Shown: positions 49,449 to 60,142, numbered from the stretch's first letter. The stretch is DNA of 64,000 nucleotides from Acetivibrio cellulolyticus CD2 (GCF_000179595.2 NZ_JH556653.1:564395-628394); one strand, 5' to 3'. Notes: a model not told the origin generated them from the sequence alone. Translations and numbers: made by a program.

Positions 49449-52427
49449 TCATTTCCATATTTTCAAACTGCTTCTTCTTGCACCCAGAAAGTTCCTTCTC
49501 CCATATTTCTCTATAACCTCTCTTCCATTTTCACCCTTTAAAAAAACAACATCCCCCGGACTGACATATTTGTTCCAATACTTTTTAAATACTATTGCCT
49601 TTTCCTTAATATTGAAAACATCGGGCAAGGGGTGATAAAATGACAAAACCGGCTTACATTTATTTGCACCATATTTTAGTATATATGCAAACTTTCCTAA
49701 AGATTCTTTAGGAACAGCAACTTCATATCTTTGAATTGCATATCTCTGATTTTCTAACGGCGAAAAAATCTGACCCAATGAGCTTGAAAACAATTCAGAA
49801 TCAACTTCATATCCATCAAGGTAAATTCTTATAGTCCCGTCTGATCGTTCTGTGATAACAATTTTATCCTCTTCAATTTTTTTATTTATCATTTCACATT
49901 CCGCCATAGCATTTAAAATGCATTTCGCTATGTCTGAAATAGCCGATCTTGCTGCAAGCTGGAAAAAGTTTTCATTTCCGTATTTCCATAAATCGTTTAT
50001 CCCCTGATACGTCTTAAATGACATAAATCCTGCAACACCAAAAAGTGTAATTGAAGCAGGAAGCGAAAACATAACAGCAGCAGATGCAGCAGCAACTGAA
50101 AGTACTGAAGCTGTTGTCTTACCTGCACAGCTTTTTATCTTATTGCCCAAGACTTTCCTCTCGTTGACAAAAACACTGCTGTCCTTCATGCTAAATGATT
50201 TTAACAACTTAATCTCACAGCACCCAAGTTCAATATTTTCAAAGGGCTCTCCAACCCGCCACATCTTATAAATCCTATTTCTGTCAAAAGCCATTTCTAT
50301 CATGTTTTTGTTTATTCTCTTCATATCATCGAGATTAATGAGCCCCTCCTGTCTTCCAAGAGATGGGTCAAGGTGATTTATTCCTTTTTGTATCTGCCCG
50401 TCATCGCATACTCCATAGTACTGGGCATGTTTTCTATAAAGCCTTTCAAGATCGTTGTATCCTTTTTCAAGTCCTGGTGCAATACATATAACATCCCAAT
50501 TGTTTGCAACCTTTTGCGGGTCACTGGAACTTTTCCTCAGACTTCTACCTTTGAGCTGATTTACAGATGCATAAGTAGTCACCGCAGTAAGATCAATCAG
50601 AGTATTTAAATTCAGGCTGTCCCAACCTTCGCTTAAAAGTCCTCTAGTACCGATAATACACTTTGTAACACCTTGTTCAAATAGATAAGTAGTCATCAAC
50701 ACTGAAGTTTTAGAACCCCAATCTTTTCCTGATCCAATAACACAAACAAACCCTCCGGACTCTTCTTTAGACAATTCGAGATTTATATCCATATTATTCT
50801 CTTTGGCCCATTTAAGTCCATCCTCAACAAATTTCTTAGCCAGATCGTCATCTAGAATAAGTCTCTTTGCTGTTATCATGACCGGGTCAAGGACATCAGT
50901 AGAATTATCCGATACCAATGCCTTCATTACTGCTACTGCACCACCGCATTCCTCATCCATCAAACCTTGTGACTTTGTGATTGAAAGTGCATTGGAAATT
51001 TCAAAATCTGTAATAATTGCTGCTCTTATTTTGTCTCCCAAACCACTCATTTCTGCTTTTAATATCTCCTTTACAGCATCTGTCTTACTTTTGCTGTATG
51101 CGAGTATTCTATCAAGAGGAGAACTATTGCTCCTTATTCCATTCTCAGAAAGTACATATCCAAGGCTCTTAAGTGCATCACGTATACTGTCATACAGCAC
51201 TTTATCAGCCTCTTTATTACTAAGCTTCAACAAATTCAACGCATAATCCTCAATAAGGATAATCCAATCGTTAAAGTTTAATTGCTCATACATGTCTTCA
51301 GTTATTGTTATATCCCACGGAAGTTTGCAGTTGTTTTGCAAAAGAAATTTTACTCCAGCTGCAGCAAACCCTGGTCTGGAATTTATAAATTTAGTCCACT
51401 CCTGAGTTTCTCCGGATAATAATTTCCTTTTGACAATTCTATCAAAAACCCAGAAATAAAAGTCGTTATTACTGTTATTAAAAAGCTCAGTTAACTCTTT
51501 AAATTTCAAGTGACAATTTTCAATGTATTCTAACTCTGCCTTTATAGGCGTACAAAAATAAACAAGATCCTGATATGGTGAAAGCAGTCCCTCTTTCACG
51601 ATTGCTGGAACCGGTATATAATAATCTATTTCACCAAGCAGAGCAGTATAGCATTCTATTTTTTCTCTGTCCTCATCCAAAGGAGGGGTTGCAGTCAGCC
51701 CTATAACACAGGATGCATTCAATTTAACTATAATCTCTCTCATCACAAGAGCCCAATAGTTTTGAAGGTGATGGCATTCATCAAAAATTACAGTATGGAT
51801 TTTATTTTCTTTTAATCTATTAATTATGTCCAAAGTATTGGCGTGTAAAATCTTTTCAATATTGCAATTGGGATCATTAAGCAAGCTCTTTCTGAGCTTT
51901 TTGCTGTATTTTGATATTTCTGTCTTATATGCGTCAGGATTAGTATTCTTCATTGTGTTTATTCGAAAAAGAGCTTCCTCATGCGGCACACCTTGGGTAC
52001 TGCTGATTGAATCCGCCCATATATTTTCCGATATTCTTCCAAAGGATTCGTCATCACCTACCGGAACACTGAGCATTTGATATGTAAATATGTTGATAAG
52101 ACCTACGTTATTTGCATCCGTGTTTACCAACTTTTTTAATTCAATATTCTCAGAAGGCATAAAAAGGTTAAACTTGTCCAACCATTGACCCTGTATCGTA
52201 GTATTTGGGCATATAATGAGCATAGGATTACCCATCCTTATCCCCATCTCTATACCCATGATTGTCTTTCCTGAACCGGGAGGAGATACTACATGAAATT
52301 TAAAAGGTGTATCTTTGTGCTTAAGAATAATTTGTTCAAATTTCTCCAGCACTATTTTCTGGTGCTTTCTAAACTCCAACTGGAATTTGAAATGCTTTAA
52401 AAGATTTTCATAATTAAATTCATTCAT
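49449..52427 (-). CDS. SF2 helicase with a hydrophobic hairpin and unknown C-terminal domain
   Basis: A 992-aa DEAD/DEAH-family ATPase of the type III restriction/UvrB-like superfamily 2. Motif I PPGSGKT (49-55), Ia region PNTTIQGQWL (74-83), motif II DECHH (216-220), motif III GLTATPP (243-249), motif V TRGLLSEGWD (594-603) and motif VI QLKGRSLRKS (624-633). A helical insert of about 330 residues separates the two RecA lobes. Unusual: residues 771-805 are strongly hydrophobic with small residues, like one membrane hairpin, followed by a domain of about 140 residues (855-992) that I do not recognise. No nuclease motif is evident. It overlaps its small upstream partner by 8 nt. A defence or repair role is inference. 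Confidence 0.8.
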   Translation of the reverse strand: MNEFNYENLLKHFKFQLEFRKHQKIVLEKFEQIILKHKDTPFKFHVVSPPGSGKTIMGIEMGIRMGNPMLIICPNTTIQGQWLDKFNLFMPSENIELKKLVNTDANNVGLINIFTYQMLSVPVGDDESFGRISENIWADSISSTQGVPHEEALFRINTMKNTNPDAYKTEISKYSKKLRKSLLNDPNCNIEKILHANTLDIINRLKENKIHTVIFDECHHLQNYWALVMREIIVKLNASCVIGLTATPPLDEDREKIECYTALLGEIDYYIPVPAIVKEGLLSPYQDLVYFCTPIKAELEYIENCHLKFKELTELFNNSNNDFYFWVFDRIVKRKLLSGETQEWTKFINSRPGFAAAGVKFLLQNNCKLPWDITITEDMYEQLNFNDWIILIEDYALNLLKLSNKEADKVLYDSIRDALKSLGYVLSENGIRSNSSPLDRILAYSKSKTDAVKEILKAEMSGLGDKIRAAIITDFEISNALSITKSQGLMDEECGGAVAVMKALVSDNSTDVLDPVMITAKRLILDDDLAKKFVEDGLKWAKENNMDINLELSKEESGGFVCVIGSGKDWGSKTSVLMTTYLFEQGVTKCIIGTRGLLSEGWDSLNLNTLIDLTAVTTYASVNQLKGRSLRKSSSDPQKVANNWDVICIAPGLEKGYNDLERLYRKHAQYYGVCDDGQIQKGINHLDPSLGRQEGLINLDDMKRINKNMIEMAFDRNRIYKMWRVGEPFENIELGCCEIKLLKSFSMKDSSVFVNERKVLGNKIKSCAGKTTASVLSVAAASAAVMFSLPASITLFGVAGFMSFKTYQGINDLWKYGNENFFQLAARSAISDIAKCILNAMAECEMINKKIEEDKIVITERSDGTIRIYLDGYEVDSELFSSSLGQIFSPLENQRYAIQRYEVAVPKESLGKFAYILKYGANKCKPVLSFYHPLPDVFNIKEKAIVFKKYWNKYVSPGDVVFLKGENGREVIEKYGRRNFLGARRSSLKIWK

Positions 52428-52956
52428 AATATTTCTCTCTATAATCCTTTGTTATTGATTCGTCAATTACGTTGCTAAGCGCTTCAGCTTCATTAATCAA
52501 ATCATCACATGACTCCTTGAAATTTGTCTCATCGGCTTTCATGTAAAACTGGTTGTTAAGAGAAGTAATAAGACTATATATCCTGTTCATTTTATCCTTA
52601 GTCCCATCAACATGCTGAATAACTGTCATATCAGCGGTGTCAGCTGCCTTTAATGATACCAAAGAATCCGCCAGTTCAAAATACAGGCACATAAGTTGTA
52701 ATATTTTTTTTACAAGCATCTCCTGCAGCGGAGTGCAATTCCCTACAGGCTCACACTTTTCCACTAAACGCCTCTTTATATCCATCAGTTCAACCAACTC
52801 TCGGCCAAACTCAATCCTGCAGCGTGTGTATATATCTTCAAATGTTGAATTGCACTTTTTCCCAAGACTAGCTATCTCACTTTTTGGTCTTTTTAGGGAC
52901 TGACTTTTAAACAGTTTTTCAATTATTTTTTTTATTACTCTGCTTATTTGGCTCAT
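52420..52956 (-). CDS. Helical partner protein of the helicase, function unknown
   Basis: A 178-aa protein predicted to be almost all helical, with a basic amphipathic N-terminus (SRVIKKIIEKLFKSQSLKRP) and an acidic C-terminus. Cysteines occur at several positions without a clear zinc pattern. I recognise no family. Its stop codon lies inside the helicase start (ATGAATGA), so the two are translationally coupled and probably form a complex or an adaptor/effector pair. The ribosome site is weak (GGGG). Confidence 0.6.
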   Translation of the reverse strand: MSQISRVIKKIIEKLFKSQSLKRPKSEIASLGKKCNSTFEDIYTRCRIEFGRELVELMDIKRRLVEKCEPVGNCTPLQEMLVKKILQLMCLYFELADSLVSLKAADTADMTVIQHVDGTKDKMNRIYSLITSLNNQFYMKADETNFKESCDDLINEAEALSNVIDESITKDYREKYYE

Positions 52957-53268
52957 AGATAAACCCCATTGCTTTTTTTATAGAAAAATTATATCAACTT
53001 TATAGCTTCAAAACAATCATACAATATCAACAAGCTATTATAAAGAATATGTAATTATATTTGTAGTCTTTATGGCTATCTAAATAGATACTAAAAGTAT
53101 CATTTTTATATCAACTTTTTCCAAAATATAACTTTACATTTTATTATATACTATGTTAGAATCCGTACATACATCTTCAATATATGGTTATTAATCAGAT
53201 ATTTCCCACATAAAAACTATGCCATATTATATTGATTATTGTAAAAAGCATTTTAAAACGGGGTTTGT
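52957..53268. other. Divergent intergenic region, helicase module / glycosyltransferase
   Basis: 312 nt of very AT-rich DNA that must hold promoters for both directions. No clear consensus -35/-10 pair, repeat or gene was seen. Confidence 0.4.
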
Positions 53269-54777
53269 ATGAATTTTATTGAAAAACACTTAACTTCATT
53301 TATAAGTAATACATTAAAAGTTGTATTTATATTAATACTAATAGGAAGTATATTGGCATCTATAATTTTGAGTAAAATGGTATTTCACAACAATGTTGGT
53401 TATTTTATTCTAACAAATACAACACTGACTATATTAACTTTAGCAATTGGCTACCTGTTTTATAGGTACTTGAAGAGTTCAAAAAACTACACAAATGCCT
53501 TACTGATAATATTATCCTTAGCCTTTTTAGCAAGAATTTTATGGATTTTTGCAGTAAATACACAGCCCTTTTCAGATTTTGGATTAATGTTTGAATGTGG
53601 CGGCCACTTTGCCAAGGGTTCTTATTGGATATTTAAAGGAACAAGCTATATAGGAAGGTTTACCCACTTGACAGCATTCACTATATATCTGGGATTGATT
53701 CAAAAGTACTTCGCCAATGCCTTGCTTATTGTTAAGATAATTAATGTTATTTTATCAACATTGAATATTTATTTGATTTATCTGATAAGCAATGAATTGT
53801 TTGATAACAAGGAAAAAGCCCTTTGGGTTTCCTTAATATCATGTTTATTCCCTCCATTTATAGTCTATAATTCAGTAATTTGCTCGGAGAACCTGGCTAT
53901 GCCGTTTTTCCTGGCAAGTATATATCTGTTTATTCTGGTAGTAAAATCTAAGAAATCACCAATATGGTTATTATTTGCAGGCGCTGTATTAAGTATAGGG
54001 AACATATTCAGGTCTGTGGGCATTGTAATTCTTATAGCATATATCCTTTACTTGATAATTTATTGCAATAGGAAAAAGGTTATATCCTCCTGTTCTCTAA
54101 TACTGATTTCCTTCATTATTCCCTTATATATGGTTAGTTCAATCTTAATAAGTGCAGGCATTACTGAATATCCTCTTTGGCAGGGAAGAGAGCCAGCAAT
54201 AACCTCAGTCTTAAAGGGAACAAATATCGAAGCTAATGGTATGTGGAATAAGGAAGACAGCGAAATTCCCACAAAATATAATTTCGATTATAAAGCTATA
54301 GAAAAAGCCTCAAAAGATATAATTAGAGAAAGATTAACAAAAACACCTATCCACAAGCTGGTTATATTTTACACAAGGAAGTTTGTAACACAATGGTCAG
54401 TAGGTGACTTCTCCTCCCTATATTGGTCAACTACCAAAGTAAGCAAGGAAAATGCTGCCTCGCAGTTAAGCAGGTTTGCAACACCTTATTCTCAAATATA
54501 CTATATAGTAATTATAGCCTTTGCTTTGCTAGGCTTATTCAATAAGGAGTACCGCACAAAAAATAAAGTGATAAACCTATTTTATATAATTTTCTGCGGT
54601 TATGGACTATTCTATCTTTTAACAGAAATGCAAGCCAGATATGCGTACATTGCATCATGGATATTCCCAATATTGAGCTATACGGGTACTTTGCTGCTTT
54701 TAGAAAAATGGAAAAAGCAAAAAGCTGTCACAAGTAACCAAAATGCACCTCAGCCAGTCCATCTACATCTAAATTAA
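53269..54777 (+). CDS. Multispanning membrane glycosyltransferase (GT39/ArnT-like)
   Basis: Integral membrane protein of 502 aa with about 10-11 helices in a GT-C layout: two N-terminal helices, then the acidic motif FSDFGLMFECGGH (near residue 103) in the first large outer loop, where GT39/GT83 enzymes hold their catalytic Asp. A soluble stretch (about 300-375) precedes the last helices. Such enzymes use a polyprenyl-phosphate sugar to modify surface proteins or glycans. It stands alone; only a weak GGGG site lies before the ATG. Substrate unknown. Confidence 0.72.
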   Translation: MNFIEKHLTSFISNTLKVVFILILIGSILASIILSKMVFHNNVGYFILTNTTLTILTLAIGYLFYRYLKSSKNYTNALLIILSLAFLARILWIFAVNTQPFSDFGLMFECGGHFAKGSYWIFKGTSYIGRFTHLTAFTIYLGLIQKYFANALLIVKIINVILSTLNIYLIYLISNELFDNKEKALWVSLISCLFPPFIVYNSVICSENLAMPFFLASIYLFILVVKSKKSPIWLLFAGAVLSIGNIFRSVGIVILIAYILYLIIYCNRKKVISSCSLILISFIIPLYMVSSILISAGITEYPLWQGREPAITSVLKGTNIEANGMWNKEDSEIPTKYNFDYKAIEKASKDIIRERLTKTPIHKLVIFYTRKFVTQWSVGDFSSLYWSTTKVSKENAASQLSRFATPYSQIYYIVIIAFALLGLFNKEYRTKNKVINLFYIIFCGYGLFYLLTEMQARYAYIASWIFPILSYTGTLLLLEKWKKQKAVTSNQNAPQPVHLHLN

Positions 54778-54872
54778 ATACAATATTTTGCAGTAAAAAT
54801 GCAGTAAATACCAATAGTGGGATGAGAACATTCAAAACATTCCCATCCCACATATAATCTGTCAGGTTGTTT

Positions 54873-56180
54873 TTATTTCTCGTTTAATTTTTGCATTTCT
54901 TTTGCAAAATCTTCTGGTGATATCTGACCAGCAATTAATTCAGCAACCAGATTCTTATGTATATCTGCATCAGCAGCTTCTAAAAATACGTCCCACCAGA
55001 GAACCCAAGCTGTAGAATCCTTCGTCATACTAACCATTTGCTTAACCATAGGAGACACATTTGAGTCATCTACCTGTACGTTCCATCCTGGCATACCAGC
55101 GTTTGCCAGATATGCTTCTCTAGCCATATCTTCTGCTATAAACTTTACTACCTTAACGGCCATGTCCTTATTTGAAGTACCTGAACTAACCATAAATCCA
55201 TCTCCAGCTCCTCCGAAATACTCTGTTGCACTTCCTTTTCCACCAGTAATTGACGGGAATTTAACAGCAAGAATTTTGCCCTTAACCTTTGAAGTTTCAC
55301 TTTCAACCACACCAGCCACCCAGTTACCATTAAAAAGCATGGCGGCTTTTCCCTCTGCAAATTGATTATTGCCACTATCGTAGGACAATTTTAGCGGGTT
55401 TTCTCCAAAAGCACCGGCTTTTGATAATTCGACCAGCTTTGCTGCAGCATCAATAAACTCAGGAGAGTTAAAAGAGGCTTTTTTGTTAAGAGTTTTGATA
55501 CACTGTTCTGCTCCTGCTGTACGAAGTGCAAGAATGTCGTAATAGAACATGGCAGGCCATAATTCTTTAGCCCCGTTTATCATAGGAGTTATACCTTTTT
55601 TTGAGAAGGTATTCACTGCTGTTAGTAGTTCTTCATAAGTTTCTGGGATTTTTACACCATTCTGGTCAAACAGTTCCTTATTACAGTATAAAGGAGCCAC
55701 CTGCATCTGATAAGGCAAGCCATATACTTTGCCATCATAAGTCATACTGTCTGTTATTCCGGGTAAGAGCTTATCCTTTATATCTCCCATATATTCATCA
55801 AGAGCCAATACCTTGCCTGATTCTACAAAAGGTTTTGAAAAGCCTGCAGACCATGTAAAGAAAATGTCAGGAAGCTGGTTGGTTGACACGGCATTCTTCA
55901 GTTTTGTCTTATATGACTCGTTATCTATCCCTTCTACTACAAGTTCTACATCCTTAAATTGTTCTTTAACATGTGTTAGAACATTCTGAAATGGTTTTTT
56001 ATTTCCATCACTGTCTGATACCCACGCATGCCATAGCTTGAGAGTTACTTTGTTGTCTGCCTCTGATTTTGTTTCCAACTTAGGCTGTTGTGTATCATTT
56101 TTTGCTTCACCACTACTTGCACACGCTGACATACTGAATAGCAAAGCTGCAATAGTTATCATGTAAAGTGCTTTTCTCAT
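54873..56180 (-). CDS. ABC transporter sugar-binding lipoprotein
   Basis: Extracytoplasmic solute-binding protein of family 1, 435 aa. The signal peptide ends at a lipobox (FSMSAC, Cys20), so it is lipid-anchored. Typical carbohydrate-binding segments: VTLKLWHAWVSD, PDIFFTWSAGFSKPFVESGK, and AEGKAAMLFNGNWVAG. No permease or ATPase genes are adjacent; instead it follows a chemoreceptor gene by 72 nt on the same strand. It may deliver sugar to a permease encoded elsewhere, or present it to that receptor. AAGGAGG precedes the ATG. Confidence 0.9.
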   Translation of the reverse strand: MRKALYMITIAALLFSMSACASSGEAKNDTQQPKLETKSEADNKVTLKLWHAWVSDSDGNKKPFQNVLTHVKEQFKDVELVVEGIDNESYKTKLKNAVSTNQLPDIFFTWSAGFSKPFVESGKVLALDEYMGDIKDKLLPGITDSMTYDGKVYGLPYQMQVAPLYCNKELFDQNGVKIPETYEELLTAVNTFSKKGITPMINGAKELWPAMFYYDILALRTAGAEQCIKTLNKKASFNSPEFIDAAAKLVELSKAGAFGENPLKLSYDSGNNQFAEGKAAMLFNGNWVAGVVESETSKVKGKILAVKFPSITGGKGSATEYFGGAGDGFMVSSGTSNKDMAVKVVKFIAEDMAREAYLANAGMPGWNVQVDDSNVSPMVKQMVSMTKDSTAWVLWWDVFLEAADADIHKNLVAELIAGQISPEDFAKEMQKLNEK

Positions 56181-56252
56181 TGCATATCCTCCTTGTATTT
56201 TGTATTCTAGGTATTTTTGGTGTTTATAACATTGTGAAATTTAATATTGTAG

Positions 56253-58295
56253 CTACTCAACACGAAATTTTGATATTGATTCACCTAAATGTTCGGCCAT
56301 GTTGTTTAATTCCTTGGAGATGTTTGACAATTCTTGAGCATATACTGATTGCTGTTCAGTTGATGCAGTTACTTCCTCGGCAATTGAAGCTGTCTCCTGA
56401 GAAATAGCAGCGATGCTTTCCATGGAAGTTGCAGCTCTATCTTTTGAATCTAGAACATCTTTAATTGAATCGGATACATTATTTATACAAACTACTATAT
56501 TTTCCATTGCTTTAAATATTGACTTAAATGAGTCATTAGTTTCATTAACTACAGACATTTGATCGTTTACATTGCTGTGTGCACTATAAGCTACTTTTAC
56601 AGTTTCTTCTGTTTTTGCCAAAATACCATTAATAATGTTACTGATCCTGATTGACGCTTCTTTTGACTGCTCGGCAAGATTTTTAACTTCATTTGCGACT
56701 ACTCCGAAGCCTTTTCCCGCCTCTCCAGCTCTTGCTGATTCTATAGCTGCATTGAGAGAAAGAAGGTTTGTCTGCTCTGCTATTCCCACAATTGTTTCAA
56801 TTATATTCTTAATTTGATTTATATCCTTACTGAGTGCTGTAACGTCTTCTATTACTTTGTTAGAGGCCTTACTTGTTTTTGCTGCTTTGTTATTTAAGGT
56901 TTCTACAACTTCAAGTGCATTCTGGCTGAGTTTTTTAGTGTCTACCACTACTTCAGCCATGGCTCCCATATTACTTTCAACCTTGTTGATACTATCTGAG
57001 AGCACTCGAATACTAGAGGCACAACAATTTATTTCTGTTGCCTGTTCATAGGCATCTGCAGCTACTTGCTGGATGATTTGATCTATCTGTTTTGCAGAAA
57101 GACTGGTCTGTTCAACTGAGTTATCCATTACTGAGGAGTGTTTCAAGACATCGTTGGAGGAAACCTGAACTTTGGATATAAGAGAACTTACGTTGGATAT
57201 CATGTCTTTAAAGTCTTTTACCACATCTGAAATTTCATCTTTACCATGATCCTCTATATTGGCTGTAAAATTACCATTTTTCGCTTCGTTCATAAGTATA
57301 GCTATTCTATTGAGTGGGAATGAAATACTCAAAGATATTACAAAGGATATCAGTACTGAAAGAATAATACATACAATGATAAAGATAAGCAGAGAGTTCC
57401 TGATTTTCTCCGGTTCAGTTTTAGTAAATGATAATGGTATTTTGCCTGCAACAATCCAATCAGTTCCTTCAATAGATTTATAAGAAACCAAACTATTATT
57501 AAATTCAAATACGTGTATATTAGCCTTTGCTTCTTTGTCGATTTCGTTAACAAGATTTTGCTCACTATAAACTTTTCCAAGCTCTTCTTGATTTTCTGAT
57601 GAAATGACTGTACCGCTTTTATCTATGATAAAAATTTCTGAATTGCCGCCTATGTCAATATCTTTATAGACATTCATTAATGCCTCGTTTTTCAGACCTA
57701 TAAATAAATAGCCCAATTTTTTGTTGGATTGCGAATCCTTAACCAATTTTGTACAAACCAAATCAAAGTTAGTATTGAATGTTGCAGTTGTCCATACAGG
57801 AGCTCCATCTCCTTTATCTGCTAGCTTAGATAATGTGTCGGTTATACCATTCATTTCACTCACAAATTGATAATCTATAGGATCACAATTTTCTATCTGA
57901 AAACGTGCAAAAGATATGTCTTTAATAAGAGTAAATTTTGTCCTAAATAAATCCTCTAAAATTTTCATAGTCTTAAATTTTTCAAAATCACTTTCTGCGG
58001 CAGATATCTTTTGCGCTTTCTGCTGAATATCCTTGTCAATAGAAATATCAATAGCTTGTTGACTGTATTTATCCAATTGCCCATCAATACTTTTGTTTAC
58101 TTGTTCCATAAATTGCTCGGTATAGCTGTTGATTTTGGATTCTATTGCATTTTTTGACAAAGTATACGAAAAGACACCAACACATGCAAGCGGGATTATT
58201 GAAAGCGCTAAAAATGCCAACATTAAACGTATCTTAACTTTAGTTCTTCTCATAAAGCCGAGTTGAGAAAGCTTTTTAGCTATTTTCTGCAGCAT
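56253..58295 (-). CDS. Methyl-accepting chemotaxis protein
   Basis: Transmembrane chemoreceptor of 680 aa. Layout: helix 1 (about 25-47), an outer Cache-like sensor domain (about 48-300), helix 2 (about 303-328), HAMP (about 330-385) and a long cytoplasmic coiled coil. The signalling tip is conserved: [20 protein letters not shown] followed by [19 protein letters not shown]. It would control CheA and thus the flagellar motor. GAGGTGA stands before the ATG. The sugar-binding lipoprotein gene follows on the same strand, pointing to a sugar-related signal; that link is inference. Confidence 0.93.
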   Translation of the reverse strand: MLQKIAKKLSQLGFMRRTKVKIRLMLAFLALSIIPLACVGVFSYTLSKNAIESKINSYTEQFMEQVNKSIDGQLDKYSQQAIDISIDKDIQQKAQKISAAESDFEKFKTMKILEDLFRTKFTLIKDISFARFQIENCDPIDYQFVSEMNGITDTLSKLADKGDGAPVWTTATFNTNFDLVCTKLVKDSQSNKKLGYLFIGLKNEALMNVYKDIDIGGNSEIFIIDKSGTVISSENQEELGKVYSEQNLVNEIDKEAKANIHVFEFNNSLVSYKSIEGTDWIVAGKIPLSFTKTEPEKIRNSLLIFIIVCIILSVLISFVISLSISFPLNRIAILMNEAKNGNFTANIEDHGKDEISDVVKDFKDMISNVSSLISKVQVSSNDVLKHSSVMDNSVEQTSLSAKQIDQIIQQVAADAYEQATEINCCASSIRVLSDSINKVESNMGAMAEVVVDTKKLSQNALEVVETLNNKAAKTSKASNKVIEDVTALSKDINQIKNIIETIVGIAEQTNLLSLNAAIESARAGEAGKGFGVVANEVKNLAEQSKEASIRISNIINGILAKTEETVKVAYSAHSNVNDQMSVVNETNDSFKSIFKAMENIVVCINNVSDSIKDVLDSKDRAATSMESIAAISQETASIAEEVTASTEQQSVYAQELSNISKELNNMAEHLGESISKFRVE

Positions 58296-58650
58296 AATTA
58301 TTTCACCTCATATCAGATTTGTAATACTTCAAAGAACTTAACCAGAGTTATATTTCAATCAAGCGCCAGTTGATTCCAATAATTATCAAGAAAATGCAAT
58401 CCCTAGGTTTTGTGTATATATATTTCTGCTTATTATATATCGGAAAAAACTTTTATTTGAATAGCCGTTACTATCATGTAATATATGTATATTGCAGCAG
58501 ATGCAGGAATTTAAGTAGTACTACCCGATGCAATCATAGGAGTAACCGATTTATGTCATATGAAAAAACAGACGAATTCAAAGAAGGAATATCTATTCTG
58601 TGATATAATGAAAAGATATGTTACTACGAAAGGTTAGATGATACAATATT
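58296..58650. other. Divergent intergenic region, chemoreceptor / MATE exporter
   Basis: 355 nt. TATAAT with extended -10 TG at 58601-58609 points at the MATE gene, about 40 nt upstream. A 15-codon frame with AGGAG ahead (from 58555, MSYEKTDEFKEGISIL) lies before it but is not recognised. Otherwise AT-rich with no clear gene. Confidence 0.45.
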
Positions 58651-60015
58651 ATGCATACAGCTCGAAAATACGAATTAGATATGTGCAATGGCCCACTTTT
58701 ATCTAAAATAGTACTGTTTTCCATTCCCTTGATACTGACAGGAATTTTACAGCTTCTCTATAATGCTGTAAACATTGTAGTTGTTGGGCGATTTGTAGGG
58801 AGCAGTGCTCTTGCTGCTGTCGGTTCCACCACTGCACTGATCAATTTGATTATTAACCTGTTTATCGGTTTGTCTGTAGGTGCTAGTGTTGTAATGGCAA
58901 AGTATTACGGTGCAGGCCAGCAAAAAGATGCAAACGAAACAGTCCACACCGCTATTGCCATAAGCACAATCAGCGGCGTTATTCTAACCATCTTCGGAGT
59001 ATTGATGGCAAAGCCTTTGCTGCAATTAATGGGCACACCAAATGATGTTTTGGAACATGCTGCGCTTTACATGAGAGTTTACTTTCTCGGTATGCCTGCA
59101 TCAATGGTTTTTAATTTTAGCAGTGCTATCTTGCGTGCTGTCGGTGATACGCGCCGTCCTCTTTACTTTTTATCTGTTTCAGGCGTAGTTAACGTTGCTC
59201 TTAATTTGATGTTTGTAATTGTATTTCACATGGATATTGCTGGCGTGGCGACAGCTACAGTGATTTCACAATATATATCTGTAATATTGGTACTGATTTG
59301 CCTTATCCGATCAGATGGATGCATTAAGCTTCGGTGGCAAGATATTCGATTCTATAAGGACAAGCTTTTTGCTATTATCAGAATCGGCCTTCCTGCTGGA
59401 ATGCAAGGTACCATATTTGCCATCTCAAATGTGCTCATTCAGTCATCTGTCAACAGCTTTGGTTCTCAGGTAATTGCCGGGAATACTGCCGCCATGAATA
59501 TTGAAGGCTTTGTTTATATATCAATGAATGCACTCTATCATGCTGCATTAAGCTTTACCGGACAAAATATTGGAGCAAAGAAATATAACCGTATTGGACG
59601 AATTCTTGGCGTGTGTTTAATTTCAGTCACCACTGTAGGTCTAGTATTGGGTGGATTATGCCAAATATTCTCAAACAACTTGCTTGGTCTCTATACCGCA
59701 GATCAAAATATAATAGCCATCGGTATAACTAGGCTGCGCTATGTCTGTGTACTATATTTCATCTGCGGAATCATGGATGTTTTGGTAGGAAGTTTAAGGG
59801 GTATGGGGTATTCCGTGCTACCTATGCTGGCTTCTATAGTCGGTGTGTGCGGAATTCGTATCACATGGATCTATACTGTATTTGCCGCTAAACCCACGCT
59901 GCAAACATTATATATTTCCTACCCTATATCATGGGCAATCACAGCGCTTGTACATTTTATATGTTTTGTGTTAATCAGGCGAAAATTTGTCAGTAACCAA
60001 ACCGAATGTATTTAG
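58651..60015 (+). CDS. MATE family multidrug exporter
   Basis: Twelve-helix cation-coupled exporter of 454 aa, family MATE (DinF/NorM-like subgroup common in Clostridia). Seen: N-terminal DMCNGPLLSKIVLFSIPLIL, two homologous six-helix halves, and MARTQ-like segments QLLYNAVNIVVVGRFVGSSA and RIGLPAGMQGTIFAISNVL. Start at ATG of MHTARKYELD. By eye its codons are richer in G and C than those of neighbours, which may mean later arrival. A terminator follows at once, so it is monocistronic. Substrate not predictable. Confidence 0.9.
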   Translation: MHTARKYELDMCNGPLLSKIVLFSIPLILTGILQLLYNAVNIVVVGRFVGSSALAAVGSTTALINLIINLFIGLSVGASVVMAKYYGAGQQKDANETVHTAIAISTISGVILTIFGVLMAKPLLQLMGTPNDVLEHAALYMRVYFLGMPASMVFNFSSAILRAVGDTRRPLYFLSVSGVVNVALNLMFVIVFHMDIAGVATATVISQYISVILVLICLIRSDGCIKLRWQDIRFYKDKLFAIIRIGLPAGMQGTIFAISNVLIQSSVNSFGSQVIAGNTAAMNIEGFVYISMNALYHAALSFTGQNIGAKKYNRIGRILGVCLISVTTVGLVLGGLCQIFSNNLLGLYTADQNIIAIGITRLRYVCVLYFICGIMDVLVGSLRGMGYSVLPMLASIVGVCGIRITWIYTVFAAKPTLQTLYISYPISWAITALVHFICFVLIRRKFVSNQTECI

Positions 60016-60040
60016 CGAGGGCTCAAAAAGCCCTCGCTTA
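60015..60040 (+). terminator. Terminator after the MATE gene
   Basis: GCGAGGGC, TCAAAAA loop, GCCCTCGC, then TTATAAT. The stem overlaps the last base of the stop codon. Confidence 0.85.
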
Positions 60041-60112
60041 TAATGCAATAAATACAGCAGATGCAACTCAATATAAATTATCTTTTTATCAATTCTATTT
60101 CACAAAAATCAA

Positions 60113-60142
60113 TTGACAAATGCTTCCCCCTTATTGTATTAT
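60113..60142 (+). promoter_or_regulatory. Promoter of the YtrA-type regulator/ABC operon
   Basis: TTGACA, 18-nt spacer, TATTAT. The -10 box lies inside the 42-bp palindrome, so a bound repressor would block RNA polymerase. Confidence 0.7.

Noticed and set aside
54797..54856. TGGGATGAGAA/ATTCCCATCCCA hairpin after the sugar-binding lipoprotein gene
   Set aside because: Possible terminator, but no T run on the minus strand and a mismatch in the stem; not strong enough to list.
58370..58603. 77-codon plus-strand frame upstream of the MATE gene
   Set aside because: Low-complexity, no ribosome site at its start, and no recognisable family; it overlaps the MATE promoter.
58493..60065. CAGCAGATGCA present on both sides of the MATE gene, as if a target duplication
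   Set aside because: Only 11 bp, flanks differ, and no transposase or terminal repeats; probably chance.
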